Shown here: positions 39,471 to 48,008 of the stretch, in pieces
Numbering within the stretch: the first letter of the stretch is position 1
How the letters are laid out: each line of letters begins with the position of its first letter
NCBI RefSeq assembly: GCF_026626745.1
Contig: NZ_JAPNJW010000002.1
Span: 5,976,151-6,040,150, forward strand
From: Nannocystis sp. RBIL2
Lineage (GTDB): Bacteria; Myxococcota_A; Polyangia; Nannocystales; Nannocystaceae
DNA: 64,000 bases
Direction: 5' to 3'
Program-made: the position numbers and the translations under genes
Notes under the pieces: model-generated
The model's input: the letters and a program-made list of their open reading frames with translations, nothing else
Told to the model about the DNA's origin: nothing
Databases searched by the model: none

Positions 39471-41991
39471 GGACCTTGAGCAGGGTGTAGTGGGCGTTCT
39501 CGTAGGCGACCTCGCTGCGGGAGCGGAGGTCGGCGGGGAGGGAGCTCTTGGCGCGGGCGCCGTGGCCACCGGTGGTGATGATCCAGACGTTGCGGCCGTG
39601 GCCGCGGTTGGCGTCGATCAGCTCGGCCAGGGTCTCGCGGTCGGCTTCCTTCTGCACCCACACCGCGCCCTTCGTAAAGAAGGTCTCGCCGCGGTAGTAG
39701 AACCACCAGCTGGCCAGCGGGTCGTCGGGGCCGCGGTGGTCGTAGTAGTGGCGGATCGCCGAGCGCTGCGACCAGTGCTCCGACACGGCCGGCAGGTAGC
39801 TGTTGAGCGTGTAGTGGAGGGTGATGAAGCCGGCGAGCAGCATGGCGACCAGCGCGGCTTGTTGGCGCCGCGCGGCCCACAGCGCGAGGCCCAGGGCGAA
39901 CGGCAAGGCGCAGGCGACGAGTCCCGTGGTCTCGGGCGCGCCGTTGCGCCACATGTGGTCGTAGAGGTAGGTGGTGAGGTGGGTGATCCACGCCGGCTCG
40001 ACGATCGCGTCGCGCAGGACCAGCGCCAGCAGGGCGGTGCCGAGGCCGGCCGCCGCCCACGCGAGCTTGCGGCCCTGCGCGGCCGGGGCCGGCTCGCTCA
40101 GCCACAGGCCCAGCAGCAGGGCCAGCGGCGGCAGGGTCGGCAGCAGGTAGTGGTAGTACTTGGTGACGCTGGTGGTCAACAGCGCCAGGGTGGCGCAGAA
40201 CCACAGCAGGGCGAAGCGCCACAGCTCGGACGAGCTCGGGGCGGGCGCGGCGGCGGTGCTGGTCGCGAGGGCATGTCCTCCGGGACCTGTCGGTTGGGCC
40301 ATGTCGCTGGGGACATGTCCCGAGGTGCCATCATGGCGGAGGTGGCGGGCGGCGGCCCACAGCGCGGCGGGCAGGGCGGCCGACCACGGCAGGGCGGCGA
40401 CGCCGAGGGTGCGCAGGTAGTAGGCGAAGCCGCCGACGGCCTGGTCCTGCTCGCCGCTGCCGAAGCGGGCCAGGTTGTTGACGATGATCAGCTCGTTGAG
40501 CCACGAGTCGCCGCGGTAGATCCACATGGCGTGGTGCCACGGCAGCGAGGCCAGCGCGAACAGCAGGAGGCCCGTCAGCGGGCCGCAGCGCCACAGGTTG
40601 GTGAGGGTGAGGCGGCCGCTGACGAGCAGGTGCAGCAGCACGAGCAGGCCGACGAGGCCGGGGCCGATCATGCCCTTGCCGACCAGCGAGACGCCGGCGG
40701 CGAGGTAGAGCACGCCCATCCACACCTGGGCGCGGGTGCGCCAGCGGAAGGTCCGCAGCAGCACCAGCAGGGCCACCGCGGCGTAGCCGAGCATGACCAG
40801 GTGGATCTTCACCAGACTGGCGAAGTTGGGGACGCCGGGCTTCTTCACGAAGCGAGACACGCGCGCGACGGTGTGGTCGCTGCTGACGTGCAGGTCGAGG
40901 GCGACGATCGGGGCGACCACCGCGAGCAGGAAGAGGAGGAGGAAGCCGAGGTAGGCGGCGTCCCACGGGACGGTCCAGCGAGCGACGCCAGCCAGGCGGG
41001 CGCGCCAGCCGGTGGGCGCGGGGGCGGCGGGCGGAAGGGACAGGTCGGCGGGGCCGGCGTGCGAGGCTGTCGGAAGGGACAGGTCGGCGTGGGCGGCCTC
41101 GGCGGCGCGCAGCTCGGGGTTCGGAGCGGCGGCGGCGCGCGGGAGATCGGCCCCGTCCGCGCGGACTGCGAGGGCGGGTGAAGCTGTCGGCGGGGACAGG
41201 TCGTCGGCCGATGCGCCTGGCTCTCGGGACATGTGCTCGCTCGTCGGCGCGCTCGCGGCGGCGGCGCGCGCGACAGACGTGGATGTCCTAATGGACATGT
41301 CGGAAAGAACATGACCGTCGGGGCCGTCGTCGCGGTTCACGAATCGGGCGCGGAGGCGGCGCGGGAGCAGGGTGACGAGGGCGCGGCGGCGCAGGGGTCG
41401 GTCGGGGCGCAGCCAGGCGAGGGCCCAGGCGGCCATGGCCAGGGTCACCGGGGCGACGAAGAACATGTCAGTCAGCGCCTGCCGGCTGACGATCGCCCAC
41501 TGCGGCATGGTGACGAGGGCGAGGGCGGTGTAAAAGCCGGCGCGCACCGGCTGGCCGGGGTCGGCCGGACGGGCGGCGGCGAGCAGGCGGGCGCAGGCCC
41601 AGCCGAGGAAGACCGCGCAGGCCAGGCCCGTGAGCATGCTCGGCAGGCGGATCGCCAGCTCCGGCCAGGGGGCGCGCACCATCTCGTCGGGGGCCGCGCC
41701 GAGGCCGACGCCGAGCAGCTTCATGCTCAGCGCCATCAGCCAGAACGGCAGGGCCGGCTTGGACCAGAAGGTGTTCTCGGCGTTGCCGTCGGGGCCGACG
41801 CCGGGCTTCCACCACAGGTCGAGCGGGTCGTTCCGCAGCAGGATCTGCCGCGCCACCTCGCCGTAGTGGGTCTCCCACGGGTCCCAGGGGCCGCAGGCGG
41901 CGATCGACCAGGCGCTCAGCGCGACGACGGCGAGGGCGGCGAGTGCGAACAGCGCCCACGTGGGCGGGCGAAAGGCGGGTCCGAGGGCCAC
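39460..41991 (-). CDS. GT39-type membrane glycosyltransferase (ArnT/PMT-like)
   Basis: An 843-residue polytopic protein. The N-terminal helix pair and the luminal loop with DPWETHYGEVARQIL and NTFWSKPALPFWLMALSMKLLG are typical of the PMT/ArnT family, whose conserved acidic residue follows the first helix; about 12 hydrophobic segments follow. Family members transfer sugars from polyprenyl phosphate carriers. Residues 230-340 form a long low-complexity insert with repeated ADLSLPTAS-type elements encoded around several palindromic repeats (41020-41300), and a second insert lies near 560-580. Both fall in extramembrane loops. The acceptor is unknown. Confidence 0.85.
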   Translation of the reverse strand: MALGPAFRPPTWALFALAALAVVALSAWSIAACGPWDPWETHYGEVARQILLRNDPLDLWWKPGVGPDGNAENTFWSKPALPFWLMALSMKLLGVGLGAAPDEMVRAPWPELAIRLPSMLTGLACAVFLGWACARLLAAARPADPGQPVRAGFYTALALVTMPQWAIVSRQALTDMFFVAPVTLAMAAWALAWLRPDRPLRRRALVTLLPRRLRARFVNRDDGPDGHVLSDMSIRTSTSVARAAAASAPTSEHMSREPGASADDLSPPTASPALAVRADGADLPRAAAAPNPELRAAEAAHADLSLPTASHAGPADLSLPPAAPAPTGWRARLAGVARWTVPWDAAYLGFLLLFLLAVVAPIVALDLHVSSDHTVARVSRFVKKPGVPNFASLVKIHLVMLGYAAVALLVLLRTFRWRTRAQVWMGVLYLAAGVSLVGKGMIGPGLVGLLVLLHLLVSGRLTLTNLWRCGPLTGLLLFALASLPWHHAMWIYRGDSWLNELIIVNNLARFGSGEQDQAVGGFAYYLRTLGVAALPWSAALPAALWAAARHLRHDGTSGHVPSDMAQPTGPGGHALATSTAAAPAPSSSELWRFALLWFCATLALLTTSVTKYYHYLLPTLPPLALLLGLWLSEPAPAAQGRKLAWAAAGLGTALLALVLRDAIVEPAWITHLTTYLYDHMWRNGAPETTGLVACALPFALGLALWAARRQQAALVAMLLAGFITLHYTLNSYLPAVSEHWSQRSAIRHYYDHRGPDDPLASWWFYYRGETFFTKGAVWVQKEADRETLAELIDANRGHGRNVWIITTGGHGARAKSSLPADLRSRSEVAYENAHYTLLKVPVP
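40271..40320. repeat. Palindromes in a loop of the GT39 gene
   Basis: Degenerate GCATGTCCTCCGGGACCTG and ATGTCGCTGGGGACAT copies, read in frame within a hydrophilic loop. Confidence 0.7.
41020..41300. repeat. Palindrome-derived low-complexity segment in the GT39 gene
   Basis: At least five GGGACAGG or GGACATG elements, several as CTGTCGG-AA-GGGACAGG repeats, plus the perfect ATGTCC-TAAT-GGACAT at 41283-41298. All are in frame. Confidence 0.7.
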
Positions 41992-42047
41992 GAGCGGGAG
42001 AGTCGTACCAAAGCCGCGGCCGCCGGTGTAGCCTGGCGCGCGTGACG

Positions 42048-43013
<966 letters not shown>

Positions 43014-43085
43014 ACTTCGGGACAGGTCAGGAAGGACATGGCCCTGGGGACAATGTTTAAGAAGACATGTCTTTGGGGGCATGTC
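43014..43085. repeat. Palindrome cluster spanning gap and lipoprotein signal peptide
   Basis: Degenerate copies (GGGACAGGTC, GGACATGGCC, AGACATGTCTTTGGGGGCATGTCC) run from the dehydratase stop into the first 16 codons of the next gene and encode most of its signal peptide. Confidence 0.75.
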
Positions 43086-44312
43086 CTGACGTTCACCCTG
43101 GCGTGCGGGCGCCCGGCCGAGCCGGCGCGTGAGCGCGCGAGCGCGCCGGAGCAGCCGGCGCCGAGCGAGGCGAAGGAGGCGATCCCGCCGGCGCCGACCC
43201 CGGAGGAGCTGGCGGCCGAAGAGGCGCGCCGGGCCGAGGCTGCCGCTCACCGGGTGGTGTTCGCCGACCGGATCACCTTCGGGTACGTGCTGCTGCTACC
43301 CGGCCCGCCCGGGCCGGCCCCGACGCGCGAGGAGCTGCAGGCGATCGTGCGCCGCATGTTCGCCGAGAGCGTCGACGACCCGGAGGTCGCGCTGCTGCTC
43401 GACCTCGTGGCCACGCCGCCGCGCGCGGACATGAGCGCGCTGCACGGGCCGGACCAGGCTGTCCCGAAGGCCAGTGACGAGCAGCCGCTCGACCCCGAGG
43501 CGGCGGCGAGGATCTGGGCGACCACCGACCTGCTGGGGCTGGAGATCGACGCGCTGCCGGCCGCGGCGGTCGAGCCGAAGCTGCTCGCCGACCCCGAGCT
43601 GACGCGGGCGCTCGAGCCCGAGGAGCGGGCCAGCCTGCCCGAGCGCACTCAGCTGGTGATGGTGCGCGCGCTGTATCGCAACCAGAACGGGGTGCGCGGG
43701 CTTCGGCTTCTGCAGGCGCTGGTCCGGGCGGTCGCCGCCGACACCGGCGCGCTCGTCCACGACCCCGACACTCTCGAGACCTTCGGGCCGGCGGCGTTCG
43801 CTGCGCGCCGGCTGCAGGCCAGCCTCGGCAACGTCGCCGACCAGGTCGCAGTGGTCCCGTTCATCGATCCGCGGCAGCCCGAGGCGGTGCGCCTCACGAC
43901 CCGCGGCATGCGGCGCTTCGGCAGCGTCGACCTCGAGCTCGACGGCCTGTCGCGCGACCTGCCGGCGCTGCAACAGGCGACTTACTTCCTGCACGGGATG
44001 GGCCTGGTGATGGCGCGGCTGGGAGAATTCGACCGCTCGGGCTTCGCGGTCGAGGCCCCGGAGGTCATCGGGCTGCACTATCGTGACTGCGTCGACGCCT
44101 ACGGCGGTCAGGTCGCGCTGCCGCGGTGCAGCGCGTGTCCGGAAGAGGTGGATATCCACCTCGTGGAGCGCCCGGCCGAACCGCATGACCCACCCGGACA
44201 CGTGGTCGCGCGGATCGTGGCGCCGCAGGCCATCAGCGGCCGCTCCGACTACGATCACATCGCATGGATCCGCGCCGCACTCGACCGGGTGCTCGGACGG
44301 CCCGCGAGTTGA
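43038..44312 (+). CDS. Lipoprotein of unknown function
   Basis: A 424-residue protein with a signal peptide MFKKTCLWGHVLTFTLACG whose lipobox is TLAC. The signal is encoded by the palindromic repeat cluster. A Pro/Ala/Glu-rich linker follows to about residue 75. The globular part has no recognised family; it includes CSACPEEVDIHLVE near residue 360 and a well-formed alpha/beta pattern (DQVAVVPFIDPRQPEAVRLTTRGMRRFG). ATGs at 43038 and 43053 are both possible starts with GGA-rich binding sites; 43053 gives the shorter classical signal. Confidence 0.75.
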   Translation: MALGTMFKKTCLWGHVLTFTLACGRPAEPARERASAPEQPAPSEAKEAIPPAPTPEELAAEEARRAEAAAHRVVFADRITFGYVLLLPGPPGPAPTREELQAIVRRMFAESVDDPEVALLLDLVATPPRADMSALHGPDQAVPKASDEQPLDPEAAARIWATTDLLGLEIDALPAAAVEPKLLADPELTRALEPEERASLPERTQLVMVRALYRNQNGVRGLRLLQALVRAVAADTGALVHDPDTLETFGPAAFAARRLQASLGNVADQVAVVPFIDPRQPEAVRLTTRGMRRFGSVDLELDGLSRDLPALQQATYFLHGMGLVMARLGEFDRSGFAVEAPEVIGLHYRDCVDAYGGQVALPRCSACPEEVDIHLVERPAEPHDPPGHVVARIVAPQAISGRSDYDHIAWIRAALDRVLGRPAS

Positions 44313-44356
44313 CGCCGGTCTGCGCTCGCCGGGGCCGGTCGGGTCGCTGCCGCGGG

Positions 44357-44409
44357 TTGGCGCGTCGCAGCGAGGCCCGATATACTGAACTCGGGCCGAG
44401 TTCGGCCTC
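44357..44409 (+). promoter_or_regulatory. Candidate promoter with adjacent perfect palindrome
   Basis: TTGGCG at 44357-44362 and TATACT at 44381-44386 are 18 bases apart and resemble a housekeeping promoter. GAACTCGG-G-CCGAGTTC, a 17-base perfect palindrome at 44387-44403, starts at the base after the -10 box, within an outer GAGGCC/GGCCTC pair. It could be an operator or a leader hairpin for the vWA gene at 44514. Confidence 0.5.
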
Positions 44410-44513
44410 TTGAATTCAAGCTTGCGCTCCGCAGGCCCCGTTCGGGGCTTCGGACGGGCCCTCGGGCCCCGGGCCTCGGCCCCCCACTGAATTACTCCTT
44501 GTCTGAGGTCGCC

Positions 44514-46250
44514 ATGCCCTCTCTTCGCGGGTCCCCCCCTGCGTGTCTGCCAACCTCTGCCGCCGCTGCCGTTCCCCTCGCGGACGCAGTTCGCACCGAG
44601 CAAGCACCGCGAGCGCGGTCGCGGCGTGGACCCGGAGTCGCGCTCGGCTTGTGGGTGCTGGCGACGGGCTGCTCGTCGGCGGCCAACCTCGGCGGCGACG
44701 GCGGGGAGACCGACAGCGACGCCCTCGGCGGGTTCGCCTCGGGTGATTCGCTGTCCGCCTCGCAAGGCGACACGGAAGGCAATGACGGCACCTCGGCCGC
44801 GTCCGGCGGGTCCTACACCACCACTGGCGACGACCCGGGGTCCGAGTCGACCTCGGGCACCAGCGAGCTGCCGGCCCCGCCCTCCGACGAGCCGGCGCCG
44901 ACCGACGAGAAAGAACAGCAGAACGTCCCCGAGGAGGACGTGTGCAGCGGCGACCAGGTCACTGCGTGGCGGCTGGCGGCGCGCGACCCCGACGCGATGT
45001 CGTCGCCGGCCCACGCGCGCGAGGCGATGCTCGGGCAGTGGCCGTCGCTGATCAGCGTGGCGATCCGCCCGTGGGAGTTCCTCAACTATTACACGTTCGC
45101 GTACCCGCTGGCGCCGCCGGGGCAGCTGCTCGCGGGGGCCCAGCTGCGCGCGAGCAAGGATGAACTCGGGGACATCTTCGAGCTGCAGGTGGCGATCCGC
45201 GGCCCCGAGCTCGCCGAGGCCGACCGCGCGCCGGTCCACTTGACCCTCGCGCTCGACAACTCGGGCTCGATGGAGGGCAAGGCGCTCGAGCTGCTGAAGA
45301 GCGCCGGCCACGTGCTGGCGGCCGAGCTGCGCGCCGGCGACACTGTGGCGGTGGTCAGCTGGAACGAGGCCGACCCGCCGCTGCTGCCGGTGACGATGGT
45401 GACCGGCCCGAACGACGCCAAGCTGCTGGCGGCGATCGACGGCTTCACCGTCGGCGGCTCCGCCGAGCTGACGCAGGCGCTCTCCGCCGGCTACGCCCAG
45501 GCCGACGAGGCGTATGTCCCGAAGGACATCAACCGCCTGATCCTGATCAGCGACGGCGGCGCGACCGCGACCCAGGACGACCTCGAAGAGATGGCCAAGC
45601 GCGCCGGCGACGTCGCCAACAAGACCGGCGTCCACGCGATCGGCGTCGGCGTCGGCGACCCGGGCCTCTACCGCAGCGGCCTCATCGACGCGATCGGCGT
45701 CGCGGGCGCGGGGCCCTCGATCTACGTCGGCAGCGCCGAGGCGGCCGAGACCCAGCTCGGCGAGCGCTTCCTCAGCCTGGTCGGCCTGACCGCGTCGTCG
45801 GTCGACGTCCGCGTCACGCTGCCGCCGGGCCTCCAGCTGGTGTCCGAGTCGCAGACAGACACCGAGGTCCTCGGCCCGGACCACGTGACCGCGGCGCCGA
45901 CCGACAACTCGGTGATCCACCGCCGCCTGCGCCCGTGCGTCGACGACCTCGACATGAGCACGACGCTCCAGGTCGAGCTCCACTGGGTCGACGCGGTGTC
46001 CGGCGAGCAGAAGCAGACCACCGCCGAGTGGAAGCTGATCGAGCTGCTGTCGGGCGACACTGCCTGGCTGCAGAAGGGCGAGGCGGTGCTGGCGTACGCG
46101 ACGGCGCTGCGGGCGATCCAGTACTACCCCGGCGACACCGGGGCCATCGACCGGGCGTGGGAGCGGCTCGAGGCGGCGAAGAAGGCGCTGCCCGACGATC
46201 CCGAGCTGGCGGAGATCGGTCAGGTGCTCGCGGCGCTGCAAGAGCCGTAG
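44514..46250 (+). CDS. vWA-domain lipoprotein (YfbK/chloride-channel-like)
   Basis: A 578-residue exported protein. The hydrophobic segment GVALGLWVLATGC gives a lipobox after a long basic N-region, followed by a Gly/Ser/Thr-rich linker to about residue 145. The vWA domain has its MIDAS motif as DNSGSM, with a matching AELTQAL threonine-like position and SDGG later; downstream it resembles YfbK-type proteins (HRRLRPCVDDLDMSTTLQVELHW and KGEAVLAYA). Such proteins bind partners through metal-coordinated acidic ligands. One palindromic repeat is in frame at 45513-45528. A promoter-like site lies 128 bases upstream. Start chosen at ATG 44514. Confidence 0.85.
   Translation: MPSLRGSPPACLPTSAAAAVPLADAVRTEQAPRARSRRGPGVALGLWVLATGCSSAANLGGDGGETDSDALGGFASGDSLSASQGDTEGNDGTSAASGGSYTTTGDDPGSESTSGTSELPAPPSDEPAPTDEKEQQNVPEEDVCSGDQVTAWRLAARDPDAMSSPAHAREAMLGQWPSLISVAIRPWEFLNYYTFAYPLAPPGQLLAGAQLRASKDELGDIFELQVAIRGPELAEADRAPVHLTLALDNSGSMEGKALELLKSAGHVLAAELRAGDTVAVVSWNEADPPLLPVTMVTGPNDAKLLAAIDGFTVGGSAELTQALSAGYAQADEAYVPKDINRLILISDGGATATQDDLEEMAKRAGDVANKTGVHAIGVGVGDPGLYRSGLIDAIGVAGAGPSIYVGSAEAAETQLGERFLSLVGLTASSVDVRVTLPPGLQLVSESQTDTEVLGPDHVTAAPTDNSVIHRRLRPCVDDLDMSTTLQVELHWVDAVSGEQKQTTAEWKLIELLSGDTAWLQKGEAVLAYATALRAIQYYPGDTGAIDRAWERLEAAKKALPDDPELAEIGQVLAALQEP
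45513..45528. repeat. Dispersed palindrome in the vWA gene (ATGTCC-CGAA-GGACAT)
   Basis: A perfect copy in frame, read as part of YVPKDI inside the vWA domain. Confidence 0.8.
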
Positions 46251-46265
46251 TAGGATCGCGCGGCC

Positions 46266-46802
46266 ATGGACGCCGCGCCGCCGCTCGTGTGGATCGACCT
46301 CGAGATGTCGGGTCTCGACCCCGACCACTGCCAGATCCTCGAGATCGCCGCGATCATCACCGACGGCGACCTCAACATCGTCGCCGAGGGCCCCGACCTC
46401 GTGATCCACCAGCCCGACGCGGTGCTGGACGCGATGGACGAGTGGTGCACGCGCCAGCACGGCAACAGCGGGCTGACCGCGGCGGTCAAGGCGTCGACGG
46501 TGGCGCTGGCCGAGGCCGAGGCGCAGGTGCTCGAGCTGGTCCGCAGCCACTGCCCGCCCGGCAAGTCGCCGCTGTGCGGCAACTCGATCGGCCACGACCG
46601 CCGGTTCCTGATCCGCTACATGCCCGCGCTCGTCGGCCACCTCAGCTACCGCAACATCGACGTGTCGTCGGTCAAGGAGCTGGTCCGCCGCTGGTACCCC
46701 ACGGTCAGCGCGCCGGCCAAGCGCGAGACCCACCGCGCGCTCGACGACATCCGCGAGTCGATCGCCGAGCTGCGGTTCTACCGCGAGCACGTGTTCCGCT
46801 GA
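46266..46802 (+). CDS. orn: Oligoribonuclease
   Basis: Orn degrades RNA dinucleotides and short oligomers to mononucleotides. This 178-residue protein is the usual size with intact DEDDh features: WIDLEMSGLD with the first Asp and Glu at D11 and E13, LCGNSIGHDRRFL with the second Asp, and THRALDDI with the catalytic His and last Asp. The gene begins 15 bases after the vWA stop and is followed 5 bases later by an MFS gene, so it may be transcribed with both, although the functional link is unclear. Confidence 0.97.
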   Translation: MDAAPPLVWIDLEMSGLDPDHCQILEIAAIITDGDLNIVAEGPDLVIHQPDAVLDAMDEWCTRQHGNSGLTAAVKASTVALAEAEAQVLELVRSHCPPGKSPLCGNSIGHDRRFLIRYMPALVGHLSYRNIDVSSVKELVRRWYPTVSAPAKRETHRALDDIRESIAELRFYREHVFR

Positions 46803-46807
46803 GCCGC

Positions 46808-47998
46808 ATGCGCACGGCGGGCTTCAAGCTCCACTACTTCCTGCTGTACGCGGTGGTGGGGGCGTACCTGCCCTATGTGCCAGTATTCTTGGGACATGAC
46901 CTGAAGTTACCGGACAGCCAGATCGGCTGGATCACCGGGGCTTACGGGCTCGCGGTCCTGGTCGCGCCGCCGGTGATGGCGGCGCTGGCCGACCGCAGGG
47001 TGCCGGGGCGCACTCTGGTGGCCGTCGGCTACTCGCTGTCGTGCGCGGTGCTGCTGGTGTTCGCGGGGGCCGAGGGCTTCGTCGTCCCGCTCTTGCTGTC
47101 GGCGGCGTTCGGGCTGGCGTACACGCCGATGACGCCGCTGCTCGACGCGCTGGCGTTCACCGAGATGGCCCGCGCGCGCTCGAACGGGGCGACGCCGCCG
47201 GACTACGGGGCGCTGCGCGTGTGGGGCAGCCTCGGCTTCATGGCGCCGGCGTTCGTGCTGTTCGCGCTGATGCACTCGGGGCTCGCGGGCGGCCGCGCGG
47301 CGATGTTGACGGGCGCGGCCGCGGCGGCGCTGGCGGTCGTGTGCGCGCCGCTGCTGCCGCGAGTGGTGCCCGAGCCGCGCGCCACGACGACGGTGCCGAC
47401 GGCGGCGGCGTGGGCCGAGCTGCGGCGGCCGTCGACGTTCGCGCTGGTCGGGCCGCTGGTGCTGCTGTTCGTGTCGATCAGCGTGTTCTACGCGTTCTAC
47501 CCGCGGCTGGTGGTCGAGGTCGGGATCGATCCGGCGTGGGTCGGCCTGGCGTCGAACCTCGGGGTGCTGTTCGAGCTGCCGTGGCTGTTCCTGGCCCCGG
47601 CGATCCTGCGCCGCACGAGCGTGCGCTCGTTGATGCTGTTCGGCGCGGCGTGCATGACCGTCCGCATGGCGCTGCTGGCCGCCGTGGCCACGCCGACGAC
47701 GGTGCTGGCGACGCAGGTGCTGCACGGGCCGGTGGTGATGAGCCTGTACCTGCTGCCGCCGATGGTGCTCGATCACAAGGCCTCGCCCGACTTCCGCAAC
47801 TCGGTGCAGGGGCTGTACGCGGCGCTGTGCTACGGCGCGGCGCGCTTCGTCGGCTCGGGCGCGGCCGGGCACGCGGCGGAGTTCGGGCTGCAGTGGGCCT
47901 TCGTGCTCGCGGCCGCGTTCGCGCTCGCGGCCGCGCTGTGGTTGTGGGCGTCGTGGCGCGATCCGGCGGTCGAGACGGCGCTGCGCGGCTCGCGGTAA
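46808..47998 (+). CDS. MFS transporter
   Basis: A 396-residue permease with about 12 hydrophobic segments. N-terminal GAYLPYVPVFLGHDLKL and the loop ADRRVPGRTL after helix 2 suit the MFS_1-like/LacY-like subgroup; WGSLGFMAPAFVLF continues the pattern. The substrate is unknown. A degenerate repeat element (GGGACATG) is read in frame in the first loop. It follows orn by 5 bases and precedes a lipoprotein gene by 10 bases, which indicates a compact operon. Confidence 0.88.
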   Translation: MRTAGFKLHYFLLYAVVGAYLPYVPVFLGHDLKLPDSQIGWITGAYGLAVLVAPPVMAALADRRVPGRTLVAVGYSLSCAVLLVFAGAEGFVVPLLLSAAFGLAYTPMTPLLDALAFTEMARARSNGATPPDYGALRVWGSLGFMAPAFVLFALMHSGLAGGRAAMLTGAAAAALAVVCAPLLPRVVPEPRATTTVPTAAAWAELRRPSTFALVGPLVLLFVSISVFYAFYPRLVVEVGIDPAWVGLASNLGVLFELPWLFLAPAILRRTSVRSLMLFGAACMTVRMALLAAVATPTTVLATQVLHGPVVMSLYLLPPMVLDHKASPDFRNSVQGLYAALCYGAARFVGSGAAGHAAEFGLQWAFVLAAAFALAAALWLWASWRDPAVETALRGSR

Positions 47999-48008
47999 GC
48001 TCGCGTCG

